Positions 24,223 to 31,654 of a stretch of DNA of 32,050 nucleotides are shown piece after piece. Source of the stretch: Streptomyces lushanensis (GTDB lineage: Bacteria; Actinomycetota; Actinomycetes; Streptomycetales; Streptomycetaceae). The stretch is from positions 1 through 32,050 of the forward strand of contig NZ_MAUD01000076.1 in the NCBI RefSeq assembly GCF_001700515.1, given 5' to 3'. The notes beneath the pieces are model-generated. The model saw nothing but the letters and a program-made list of their open reading frames with translations. It was not told where the DNA came from and searched no databases. A program made the position numbers and the translations under genes. How positions within the stretch are numbered: the first letter of the stretch is position 1; each line of letters begins with the position of its first letter.

Positions 24223-25026
24223 GTGGATCGCCACGGCTTCCTGCGCCAACTGCACCGTGTGTACAAACCCCGCAACTATCTGGAGATCGGGGTCAATGAC
24301 GGGCGCAGCCTGGCACTGTCCCGGGTTCCGTCGGTGGCTGTCGACCCGGCGTTCCGGGTCGTCACGGACATCAGCTGCGATGTCCATCTGGTCAAGGCCA
24401 CCAGCGACGACTTCTTCGCCCGCAAGGATCCTCTGATCCATCTGCGCACCGGACGCAACCCGTTCCGCGCGCTGGCCCGCCGGGACCCGGTCCATCTGTT
24501 CGGCGGCGAGCCGAGGCTGGAGCTGTCGTTCATCGACGGCATGCACCTGTTCGAGTACGCGCTGCGCGACTTCATGAACGTGGAGAAGCACTCCCGCTGG
24601 TCCAGCGTGATCGTCCTGGACGACATGCTGCCGCGCGACGTGGACGAGGCGGCGCGCGACCGGCACACCAAGTTCTGGGCGGGCGACGTCTACAAGGTCG
24701 CCCAGGTGCTGCGGCGCTTCCGGCCCGATCTGCTGGTGGTCGATGTCGACACCGAGCCGACCGGGGTGGTGGCCATCTTCGGCGCGAATCCCGAGAGCAC
24801 GGTACTGAAGGACAAGTACGACAAGATCATCGAGGAGTATGTCGTACCGGACCCGCAGAACGTGCCCGACGAGGTGCTGGTCCGCAAGAACGCGGTACGG
24901 CCCGAGTCGCTGCTCGGCGCCGGATTCTGGACGGGCCTGTCGCGCGCCCGCAATCTGCGCCGTCCCCGGTCGTACGAGGTCGGCCCCGCCGTACGGGATC
25001 AGCCGCGGGCCGCCAGTTCGGCGTAG
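24223..25026 (+). CDS. Class I SAM-dependent methyltransferase
   Basis: 267 residues. The SAM-binding motif YLEIGVNDGRSLA is near residue 19, followed by SVAVDPAF (acidic residue for the ribose), then LSFIDGMHLFEYALRDF and SVIVLDDMLPRD, as in the Methyltransf_24-like group often found in polysaccharide clusters. A sugar or polymer end could be the acceptor (inference from context). GTG 24223 follows GAAGGG. Its last 28 bases overlap the end of rfbC on the other strand, and its C-terminal 40 residues (RARNLRRPRSYEVGPAVRD) are basic and unconserved in look. Confidence 0.82.
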   Translation: MDRHGFLRQLHRVYKPRNYLEIGVNDGRSLALSRVPSVAVDPAFRVVTDISCDVHLVKATSDDFFARKDPLIHLRTGRNPFRALARRDPVHLFGGEPRLELSFIDGMHLFEYALRDFMNVEKHSRWSSVIVLDDMLPRDVDEAARDRHTKFWAGDVYKVAQVLRRFRPDLLVVDVDTEPTGVVAIFGANPESTVLKDKYDKIIEEYVVPDPQNVPDEVLVRKNAVRPESLLGAGFWTGLSRARNLRRPRSYEVGPAVRDQPRAASSA

Positions 25027-25598
25027 TACGCCCGGCACTCCTCGTACGAGGGCAGCAGGCCCCGGGCCTCCGCCTCGGCCAGGGTCGGGGCCGCCGCGTC
25101 CTTCTCGGAGAGCAGCGGAGTGATGCCCCGGGGCCACTCGATGCCGAGCTCCGGATCCAGCGGATCGATGCCGTGCTCGCGCCCCGGGGCGTATCCCTCG
25201 GAGCACAGATAGACGACGGTCGCGTCGTCCGTCAGCGCCATGAACGCGTGGCCGAGCCCTTCGGCGAGACAGACCGCGTGGTGGTCCACATCGTCCAGCC
25301 GTACGGCCTCCCACCGCCGGTAGGTGGGAGAGCCCACCCGGATGTCCACGATGACGTCGAGCACCGCGCCGCGCACACACTTCACATACTTGGCCTGGCC
25401 GGGAGGCACATCGGCGAAGTGGATCCCGCGCAGCGTGCCACGGGCGGACACCGAGCAGTTGGCCTGGGCGAGCCGGAGGGTGTGGCCGGCCGACGCGGTG
25501 AAGTCGGAGGCCTGGAACCACTCGTGGAAGCTGCCACGGCTGTCCTGGAAGACCTTCGGTTCCTGGACCCAGGCGCCTTCGACGGAGAGCTGCCGCAT
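24999..25598 (-). CDS. rfbC: dTDP-4-dehydrorhamnose 3,5-epimerase
   Basis: A 199-residue cupin-fold epimerase, third enzyme of the dTDP-L-rhamnose pathway. The catalytic histidine is H60 in GTLRGIHFADVPPGQAKYV, with VLDVIVDIRVGSPTYRRWEA and LAEGLGHAFMALTDDATVVY following. The start at 25598 is chosen because MRQLSVEGAWVQEPKVF is the family start and AAGGA lies about 10 bases upstream on the minus strand. It is parted from rfbABD by the methyltransferase gene and points towards it, overlapping tail to tail. It lies downstream of the minus-strand glycosyltransferase, 115 bases away, probably on the same message. Confidence 0.95.
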   Translation of the reverse strand: MRQLSVEGAWVQEPKVFQDSRGSFHEWFQASDFTASAGHTLRLAQANCSVSARGTLRGIHFADVPPGQAKYVKCVRGAVLDVIVDIRVGSPTYRRWEAVRLDDVDHHAVCLAEGLGHAFMALTDDATVVYLCSEGYAPGREHGIDPLDPELGIEWPRGITPLLSEKDAAAPTLAEAEARGLLPSYEECRAYYAELAARG

Positions 25599-25628
25599 GT
25601 GATCACGTCCTTGTTCTGGTGGCACGGT

Positions 25629-25677
25629 GCCGTACGGCGTTCCTGCCGCACGGTGTTCTTGTCGCACGGAGCGTGCT
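25629..25677. repeat. Three degenerate 16-bp tandem units between glycosyltransferase and rfbC
   Basis: gccgtacggcgttcct, gccgcacggtgttctt and gtcgcacggagcgtgc follow each other with a 16-base period. The first contains the palindrome gccgtacggc. They fill part of the 115-base gap between the two minus-strand genes; purpose unknown. Confidence 0.55.
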
Positions 25678-25713
25678 GTTCGGGGAGACGGGGGAAGGCG
25701 CCGCGCGGCCGGG

Positions 25714-27744
25714 TCAGAAGCGGGCCGCGAGACGGCGTACCTTCTTGCGCGCCGAGGAGGGCAGCCGCCGTACGATCGGCCCGCCCGCCGAGCGGAGCAG
25801 CCGCCGCAGGGCCGCCCTGCGGCGCCGTACCGTGACCGCCCGTACGAGTGCGGCGTCGACGACGGCCACGTCACCGCGATCGAGCCTGATCCGGCCGCCG
25901 GCGGTCACGGGCACCTCGCAGAGCGGGAGTTCGGCGCCCTTCGGACCGTCCAGCCGCACCGAGAGCCGCGCCGGGCCGGGGGGCAGATCCGCCACGCGCG
26001 CGGGCACGCCGAGATGTGCCCGGCCGTGGTCGGGGCGCAGGGTGGCGGGCAGGGTACGGGTGGTGCCGTCGGCGGCGGTCACGATCAGCTCGGCGGCCCG
26101 GGAGCCGGACCTGGTGCCGGTGAACACGTCGAGCCGCAGCTCGGGCCGGCCGCCGCCGGGCATCCGCCGTACCGGCCGGTCCGCGAGGTGGGCGGCCAGC
26201 TTCTTGGCGCGGCCCGCGACATCGAGGGTGAGATTGCCGTGCGGATCGGTGAAGTACGGGATGACCGGGCGCGCGGGCGAACCGAGCACCGCGGGCAGGC
26301 ACTTGGCGTCCACGTGCGGCGCGCGGTCGGCGCCGAGCCGGGCCTTCCGTACGAGCCCGAGTCCGCGCAGCGGCACCCAGATGTCCCAGAAGCCGCGGGA
26401 GACCCGGCCGCGTCCCTTGACCGCCTCGCTGGTGACATGGCCCCGGCCGCGCAGCACGACCTCGTAGCTGTCGCCGTCCAGCTTCTCGACCTCGGCCGAG
26501 AAGTCGACGGGACACGGCCACTCGACGGCGGTCTCGCGGTTGCGCAGGGACAGTTCGCCCTTGAAGCCGTCCATGTCGTCGGAGACGTCGAGGAGTTCAC
26601 CGGCGGGCAGCAGCCCCTCGGTGATCTCCGGGTGCAGGAAGTACCGGTTGTCGCGACGGACCAGACGCAGCGGCTCCTTGTCCTCGCCGTGGACCAGACG
26701 GCCCGTCAGCGAGAGGGCGATCCTGCCGTCGGACTCCCATTCGAAGTCCTCAAGACGGGCGGCGCCCTTGACCGAGGAGGCGAAGCGGGCGACCTTCACC
26801 AGCCCTTCGCGGTCGTCGGCGCGCAGCAGGGTGGAGCGCAGCCGGGTCAGCGAGCCGAGCCCCTCGTGCACCCCGTCGTTCATGAAGTCCTCGGCGAGCG
26901 GGCGGATGACGTCGACCATCTCGTCCAGATACTCGGGAGTGAACTTGAGCACACCCGGCTCGCTCAGCCGGCCGAGCATCTCGACGCGGTAGAAGCGGCG
27001 CAGCAACCGGTCCCGGAATTCACCCGGTTCGGTGTTGTCCACGACGACCTGGAGGACCTCACGGAGGTTGCCGTAGTAGCCGGACGGCACGAGCCTGGCC
27101 GATCCGGCGTTCTGGCCGTCGTCCCGCTTCGAGTAGTAGTAGCAGGTGTAATTCCCCAGGATCGACACGACCTTCGCGGGGAAATACGACTGCATCATGT
27201 AGAGCTGGTCCTCAAGGCGCCGCTTGCCCTCGGGATAGGCGATGCCGTTCTCGCGGAGGAACTCCGTACGGAACATCTTGTGCGGCGTGAGGCTGTCGTA
27301 GAGCGGTGCGTCGGTCAGGTCGCACTTCTCGCGGTTCGTCCGGAACACCCCGTGCGGCACGCCGCGGAAATTCGACGCGACCTTGCCGATCACGATGTCG
27401 GAGCCGTTGCGGTGGCCCATCTCGTAGAGCCTCCGCAGGGCGTCGGAGGCCAGGTGGTCGTCCTGGTCGAGGAACTGGACGTACTCGCCCTTCGCCTCGG
27501 ACACGCCGATGTTCCTGGGCTTTCCGGGCCAGCCGGAGTTAGGGATGTGGATCACCCGGAGGTGCGGGTGCTCGTCCGCCAGTTTGTCCAGTCGGCCGGG
27601 AGTGTCGTCCGTCGAGCCGTCATCCACGAACAGCACCTCGAAATCGGCGGCCGGCAGTGTCTGGGCCAGCAGTGAATCGATGCACGGATCGATGTACTTA
27701 CCCGGGTTGTAAACCGGAATGACGACGCTCACTTTTACTGGCAT
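25714..27744 (-). CDS. TarS-like family 2 glycosyltransferase with long C-terminal region (676 aa)
   Basis: Residues 1-330 are a GT-A glycosyltransferase: VSVVIPVYNPGKYI, D41-D42-GSTDDT, NSGWPGKPRN at 69-78, DXD-like D93-Q-D95-D96, SLTPHKMFRTEFL and the R-L-E178-D179-QL catalytic pair. These line up with staphylococcal TarS (remembered motif GGPGKPRN and an SAEDQL base), which glycosylates poly(ribitol phosphate). Residues 340-650 look like beta-rich repeat domains, similar in place to the TarS trimerisation region, and the C-terminus is Arg/Lys-rich (RRRRAALRRLLRSAGG, SARKKVRRL). Start ATG at 27744; no strong ribosome-binding site. It is transcribed away from proB and towards rfbC. Confidence 0.87.
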   Translation of the reverse strand: MPVKVSVVIPVYNPGKYIDPCIDSLLAQTLPAADFEVLFVDDGSTDDTPGRLDKLADEHPHLRVIHIPNSGWPGKPRNIGVSEAKGEYVQFLDQDDHLASDALRRLYEMGHRNGSDIVIGKVASNFRGVPHGVFRTNREKCDLTDAPLYDSLTPHKMFRTEFLRENGIAYPEGKRRLEDQLYMMQSYFPAKVVSILGNYTCYYYSKRDDGQNAGSARLVPSGYYGNLREVLQVVVDNTEPGEFRDRLLRRFYRVEMLGRLSEPGVLKFTPEYLDEMVDVIRPLAEDFMNDGVHEGLGSLTRLRSTLLRADDREGLVKVARFASSVKGAARLEDFEWESDGRIALSLTGRLVHGEDKEPLRLVRRDNRYFLHPEITEGLLPAGELLDVSDDMDGFKGELSLRNRETAVEWPCPVDFSAEVEKLDGDSYEVVLRGRGHVTSEAVKGRGRVSRGFWDIWVPLRGLGLVRKARLGADRAPHVDAKCLPAVLGSPARPVIPYFTDPHGNLTLDVAGRAKKLAAHLADRPVRRMPGGGRPELRLDVFTGTRSGSRAAELIVTAADGTTRTLPATLRPDHGRAHLGVPARVADLPPGPARLSVRLDGPKGAELPLCEVPVTAGGRIRLDRGDVAVVDAALVRAVTVRRRRAALRRLLRSAGGPIVRRLPSSARKKVRRLAARF

Positions 27745-28102
27745 TTACTGGTGGCCCATCTCGTGTGTGATTGCCCGGCGTGCTACACGGGGGGAAGGGG
27801 GCGCCGCCGTCGGCGAAGCGAGGAGCGCTGCCGAGAGCCAGCCTAGCCCTGCTCGGAGCGCGATGTTTCCCCACCGTTGTCACACCTGACAGACTGCTGT
27901 CACTCGCATCCGGTTGTGCGGTGGCCGGGATTGTGTCGGGAAAACGCGCCCCGGGCCCTCGTCCCACCCACTGAAAAGGCGTGCCGTCCCCGGGCGTGGC
28001 CCGCGTACGCTGACCGGTCGTAAGGCGCCCCGACGGTGAGCCTTCGACGGCGGGGCGCGGCGGGCGCGGCGAAGAAGCGCAGTGAGAGCAGAGGCAGAGC
28101 AC
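27745..28102. other. Divergent intergenic region between glycosyltransferase and proB
   Basis: About 360 bases serving two divergent genes. Visible elements are the direct repeat tttactgg at 27734-27741 and 27744-27751 across the glycosyltransferase start, the palindrome tgacagactgctgtca (27887-27902, 6-bp arms, 4-base centre) preceded by ttgtcac (27877-27883), and a TACGCT -10-like word at 28006-28011 for proB. On the minus strand TAGGCT near 27840-27845 is a possible -10. No gene is seen. Confidence 0.4.
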
Positions 28103-29347
28103 GTGGCAGCGGCACGGCAGGACGCGGCGGGACAACGGGGCGCGGACGCGGCGGAGCGGCCGGAGCCGGTGGAGGGTCCTGAGCGCGTCGACGGGCCCGG
28201 CCGGGATGACGCGCCGGGGCCGGTCGGACGGGCCGAGGTCGTGGCGCGGGCCCGCAGAATCGTCGTCAAGATCGGCTCCTCCTCGCTCACCACCGCCTCC
28301 GGAGGGCTCGACGCCGACCGTGTCGACGCGCTTGTCGATGTGCTCGCCCAGGTCAGAAGGGGCGGCGAGAAGGAGATCGTGCTGGTCTCCAGCGGTGCCA
28401 TCGCCGCCGGACTCGCACCGCTCGGGCTGATCCGCCGTCCCCGCGACCTGGCCCGGCAGCAGGCCGCGGCGAGCGTCGGGCAGGGGCTGCTGGTCGCCCG
28501 TTACACCGCGTCCTTCGCCCGGTACGGCGTCCGCGTCGGACAGGTGCTCCTCACCACGGACGACACCAGCCGCCGGGCCCACTACCGCAACGCCTACCGC
28601 ACGCTCGACCAGCTCCTCGGCATGGGCGCCGTGCCCGTCGTCAACGAGAACGACACGGTCGCCACGGAGGAGATCCGGTTCGGCGACAACGACCGGCTGG
28701 CCGCCCTCGTCGCCCATCTCGTCCGGGCCGATCTGCTCGTCCTGCTCTCGGACGTCGACGGGCTCTACGACGGCGATCCCAGCAGGCCCGGCACCACCAG
28801 GATCGCCGAGGTGCGCGGCCCCGCCGATCTGGCGGGCGTCTCCCTCGGCAGCGCGGGCAAGGCGGGTCTGGGCACCGGCGGCATGGTCACCAAGGTCGAG
28901 GCCGCCGCGATCGCCACCGAGGCCGGTGTCCCGGTGGTGCTGACCTCGGCCAGCCACGCCGCCGACGGTCTCGCGGGCCGTGACACCGGTACGTACTTCC
29001 ACCGCACGGGACGCCGCTCGGCGGGCCGGCTGCTCTGGCTCGCGCACGCCTCCACCCCGCAGGGCGCGCTCACCCTGGACGACGGCGCCGTACGGGCCGT
29101 CGTCCAGCGGCGCACCTCGCTGCTGCCCGCCGGGATCGCCGCGGTGGAGGGGGAGTTCAGCGCCGGGGACCCGGTCGAGCTCCGGGACGGCGAGGGCCGG
29201 GCCGTCGCCCGGGGGCTGGTCAACTTCGACGCGAAGGAGATCCCGCAGCTCCTCGGCAGATCCACCCGGGAACTCGCGCGCGAACTGGGTCCCGCCTACG
29301 AGCGTGAGGTCGTACACAGGGACGACCTGGTCATCCTGCGTCCCTGA
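28103..29347 (+). CDS. proB: Glutamate 5-kinase
   Basis: Phosphorylates glutamate, the first and feedback-controlled step of proline synthesis. The amino-acid kinase domain begins RRIVVKIGSSSLTTASGG, with VLVSSGAIAAGL, PVVNENDTVATEEIRFGDND and LLSDVDGLYDGDPS; a PUA domain follows (LDDGAVRAVVQRRTSLLPAG to FDAKEIPQLLGR). The core starts around codon 45, so the protein has an unusual Ala/Glu/Gly-rich extension. GTG 28103 (414 aa) has GAGG nearby; GTG 28082 and GTG 28241 are alternatives, and the last would remove the extension. Confidence 0.94.
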   Translation: MAAARQDAAGQRGADAAERPEPVEGPERVDGPGRDDAPGPVGRAEVVARARRIVVKIGSSSLTTASGGLDADRVDALVDVLAQVRRGGEKEIVLVSSGAIAAGLAPLGLIRRPRDLARQQAAASVGQGLLVARYTASFARYGVRVGQVLLTTDDTSRRAHYRNAYRTLDQLLGMGAVPVVNENDTVATEEIRFGDNDRLAALVAHLVRADLLVLLSDVDGLYDGDPSRPGTTRIAEVRGPADLAGVSLGSAGKAGLGTGGMVTKVEAAAIATEAGVPVVLTSASHAADGLAGRDTGTYFHRTGRRSAGRLLWLAHASTPQGALTLDDGAVRAVVQRRTSLLPAGIAAVEGEFSAGDPVELRDGEGRAVARGLVNFDAKEIPQLLGRSTRELARELGPAYEREVVHRDDLVILRP

Positions 29348-29666
29348 CCGCGCCCCTGAAACGGCTGAAACTCCTGTCTTTGAACAGGGACCTTTACCAA
29401 AACCGCCCCATGCCGCGCCCGGGACTGGTCAACTTTGTCTCAGGGGTATCAGGCGGGGAACAGCACGACGACGCAACAACAGGAGGCCGCTGGTGAGACG
29501 AGCGCGCCCGGGGGCGGTGCCCCGAGGGACCGGGGGCAGCGTCCGTGCCCGCGGGGCCAAGGCGGAAGAACGGGCTCTGACCAGCGTCGAAGCAGGGGAA
29601 GACTTCGACGGCGAGCGACAGCGGGAGACCGTATCGAGAACGGAGGCGCGCCGGGAGGGCCTGGCG

Positions 29667-30008
29667 GTGTCGAAGCTGTGGCACATCACGCTGAGCGTCT
29701 CGGGCGGCGAAACTCCGCTGACGGAGGTCCGGCGTGGCTTGGAACAGCTTGCCCACGACCATCCTTTTCTGCTCACGAGCCGCTACGCGAACGACCACGC
29801 GGAGATCCGCTACTGGGAAGAGGCCAGAGATCTGCACGACGCCGCCGCGGTGGCCCTGCGGCTCTGGGGCGAGCACCGGTCCAGCGCGAAGCTGCCGCCG
29901 TGGGAGATCGTCGGCCTCGAGGTCATCGACCGTGAGACGTACCACCAGCGGATCGCGGAGGGATACGGTCCGCCGCCGGCGGCTCCGGTGGGCGTCCATC
30001 CCTTCTGA
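29667..30008 (+). CDS. Conserved hypothetical protein between proB and proA
   Basis: 113 residues starting [20 protein letters not shown], with [40 protein letters not shown] and a C-terminal [14 protein letters not shown] recall highly similar proteins in the same place in other Streptomyces; no function is known to me. It looks like a compact alpha/beta domain with many conserved acidic and histidine residues. GTG 29667 has GGGAGGG 7 bases upstream. A second in-frame GTG at 29493 has a perfect AGGAGG 6 bases upstream and would add 58 charged residues (171 aa). The 145 bases between the proB stop and 29493 contain only a weak cctgt/acagg hairpin. Confidence 0.78.
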   Translation: MSKLWHITLSVSGGETPLTEVRRGLEQLAHDHPFLLTSRYANDHAEIRYWEEARDLHDAAAVALRLWGEHRSSAKLPPWEIVGLEVIDRETYHQRIAEGYGPPPAAPVGVHPF

Positions 30009-30020
30009 CGCGTTTCCGGC

Positions 30021-30058
30021 GCGCCGACGCGATGTCCGGCGCCCTCACGCGTCGGCGC
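30021..30058 (+). terminator. Stem-loop between the conserved small gene and proA
   Basis: gcgccgacgcg (30021-30031) and cgcgtcggcgc (30048-30058) form a perfect 11-bp stem with a 16-base loop, 12 bases after the stop. No T-run. Confidence 0.6.
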
Positions 30059-30080
30059 ACACCCCGCCGGCGCACATCCA

Positions 30081-30150
30081 TCCGGTCGCGACCGATTGCG
30101 CCTGATCACGTCCGGTCGCGTCCGATCACGTTCCTTCAGGTCCGTATGCG
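30081..30150. repeat. Ladder of degenerate 10-bp repeats upstream of proA
   Basis: Successive ten-base units read tccggtcgcg, accgattgcg, cctgatcacg, tccggtcgcg, tccgatcacg, ttccttcagg, tccgtatgcg. Six of seven fit the consensus wCCGrtyrCG, in exact 10-base register, which is one helical turn. Further down, cggaa words repeat at 30184, 30202 and 30213. Confidence 0.6.
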
Positions 30151-30235
30151 CTCCGGGCACGGCCACGCGTTCCGGTATCCGCTCGGAAGTGTCTCGGAGT
30201 ACGGAATACGTGCGGAATGCCCGCAGGAGGCGCAC

Positions 30236-30248
30236 TACCCTGCGGGCA
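30236..30248 (+). promoter_or_regulatory. -10 box giving a leaderless proA transcript
   Basis: TACCCT (30236-30241), then six bases, then ATG 30248. Transcription would start at or next to the A of the start codon. AGGAGG at 30225-30230 is 17 bases upstream, too far for normal initiation and outside such a transcript. Confidence 0.5.
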
Positions 30249-31531
30249 TGACCTCGCTCTCGCCGTACGACAACCTCTCCCCGGTCGCCAGGGCCGCCTA
30301 CCGGTCCCGTGCCGCGGCCGGCGACCTCGCGCCGCTGCCGCGCGCGGCCAAGGACGACGCACTGCTGGCGATCGCGGACGCGCTGGAGGTCCGTACGCAC
30401 GAGATCGTCACGGCCAACGCCGAGGACGTGGCCCGTGCCCGGGAGGCCGGCACGAGCGAGGCGGTCATCGACCGGCTCACCCTGACCCCGGAGCGGGTAC
30501 GGGCCATCGCGGCGGACGTACGGGACGTGGCGGCGCTGCCCGATCCGGTCGGTGAGGTCGTCCGCGGTTCGACGCTGCCGAACGGCATCGACCTGCGCCA
30601 GGTGCGGGTGCCGCTCGGCGTGGTCGGGATCATCTACGAGGCACGCCCCAATGTCACCGTGGACGCCGCCGCCCTCTGCCTGAAGTCCGGCAACGCCGTG
30701 CTGCTGCGCGGCTCCTCCTCGGCGCTCTCCTCCAACACCGCGCTCGTCCGGGTGCTGCGCGACGCCGTCGGCGGGGCCGGACTGCCCGCGGACGCCGTCC
30801 AGCTCGTACCGGGCGAGGGCCGCGAATCCGTACAGGAGCTGATGCGGGCGCGCGGACTGGTCGACGTACTGATTCCGCGCGGTGGCGCCTCCCTGATCCG
30901 TACGGTCGTCGAGGGATCCAGCGTGCCCGTCATCGAGACCGGCACCGGCAACTGCCATGTGTACGTCGACGCGCAGACCGATCTCGACATGGCCGTCGAG
31001 ATCCTGATCAACTCCAAGGCGCAGCGGCCCAGTGTCTGCAACGCGGCCGAGACGCTGCTGGTCCACCAGGACATCGCGGCGGCGTTCCTGCCGCGCGCGC
31101 TGGACGCGCTCGCCGACGCCGGGGTCACCGTCCACGCCGACGAGCGGGTGCTGGCCTACGCGGAGGGCTCGAAGGCGACGGTCGTGGCGGCCACCGCGGA
31201 GGACTGGGAGACCGAGTACCTCTCGTACGACATCGCCGCCGCCGTGGTGGACTCGCTGGAGGCGGCCGTCGCCCATATCCGGCTCTGGTCGTCCGGCCAT
31301 ACGGAGGCGATCGTCACCACCTCGCAGGCGGCGGCCCGGCGTTTCACCCAGTTGGTGGATTCCACGACGGTCGCCGTGAACGCGTCCACGCGCTTCACGG
31401 ACGGCGGACAGTTCGGCTTCGGGGCCGAGATCGGGATCTCCACGCAGAAGCTGCACGCGCGCGGGCCGATGGGGCTGCCGGAGCTGACGTCGACGAAGTA
31501 CATCGTCACCGGCGACGGTCACGTCCGGTAG
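30248..31531 (+). CDS. proA: Glutamate-5-semialdehyde dehydrogenase (gamma-glutamyl phosphate reductase)
   Basis: 427 residues; reduces glutamyl 5-phosphate to the semialdehyde with NADPH, the step after ProB. The aldehyde-dehydrogenase fold shows [43 protein letters not shown], the catalytic C264 in [13 protein letters not shown], and [23 protein letters not shown] 30248 fits both the family start ([17 protein letters not shown]) and a leaderless promoter. Placed after proB and the conserved small gene, but a stem-loop and its own promoter suggest separate control. Confidence 0.96.
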   Translation: MTSLSPYDNLSPVARAAYRSRAAAGDLAPLPRAAKDDALLAIADALEVRTHEIVTANAEDVARAREAGTSEAVIDRLTLTPERVRAIAADVRDVAALPDPVGEVVRGSTLPNGIDLRQVRVPLGVVGIIYEARPNVTVDAAALCLKSGNAVLLRGSSSALSSNTALVRVLRDAVGGAGLPADAVQLVPGEGRESVQELMRARGLVDVLIPRGGASLIRTVVEGSSVPVIETGTGNCHVYVDAQTDLDMAVEILINSKAQRPSVCNAAETLLVHQDIAAAFLPRALDALADAGVTVHADERVLAYAEGSKATVVAATAEDWETEYLSYDIAAAVVDSLEAAVAHIRLWSSGHTEAIVTTSQAAARRFTQLVDSTTVAVNASTRFTDGGQFGFGAEIGISTQKLHARGPMGLPELTSTKYIVTGDGHVR

Positions 31532-31641
31532 CGCCGGCCGCGGTCATGTCCGGTGGCCGGGTGCGGGGTTCCGGTCAGCGGGCACCGTGAACGAAGTCGG
31601 GAGAGTTCGGACTCCGCCTGCCCAAAACGACCGCCCAGGTC

Positions 31642-31654
31642 TACTCTGAAGAGG
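31642..31654 (+). promoter_or_regulatory. -10 box giving a leaderless SCO2584-type transcript
   Basis: TACTCT (31642-31647), six bases, then GTG 31654, the same geometry as at 7099 and 30248. No clear -35 box is seen. Confidence 0.5.

Noticed and set aside
21195..25598. rml genes as part of an antibiotic glycosylation cluster.
   Set aside because: No polyketide or peptide synthase, aminotransferase or GT1-type transferase is present; neighbours are TagF/TarS-like and housekeeping genes.
25627..27675. A 682-codon plus-strand frame opposite the minus-strand glycosyltransferase.
   Set aside because: Shadow of the GT2 gene; its composition (Gly, Arg, His, Val, Gln) is typical of an antisense frame, with no family motif.
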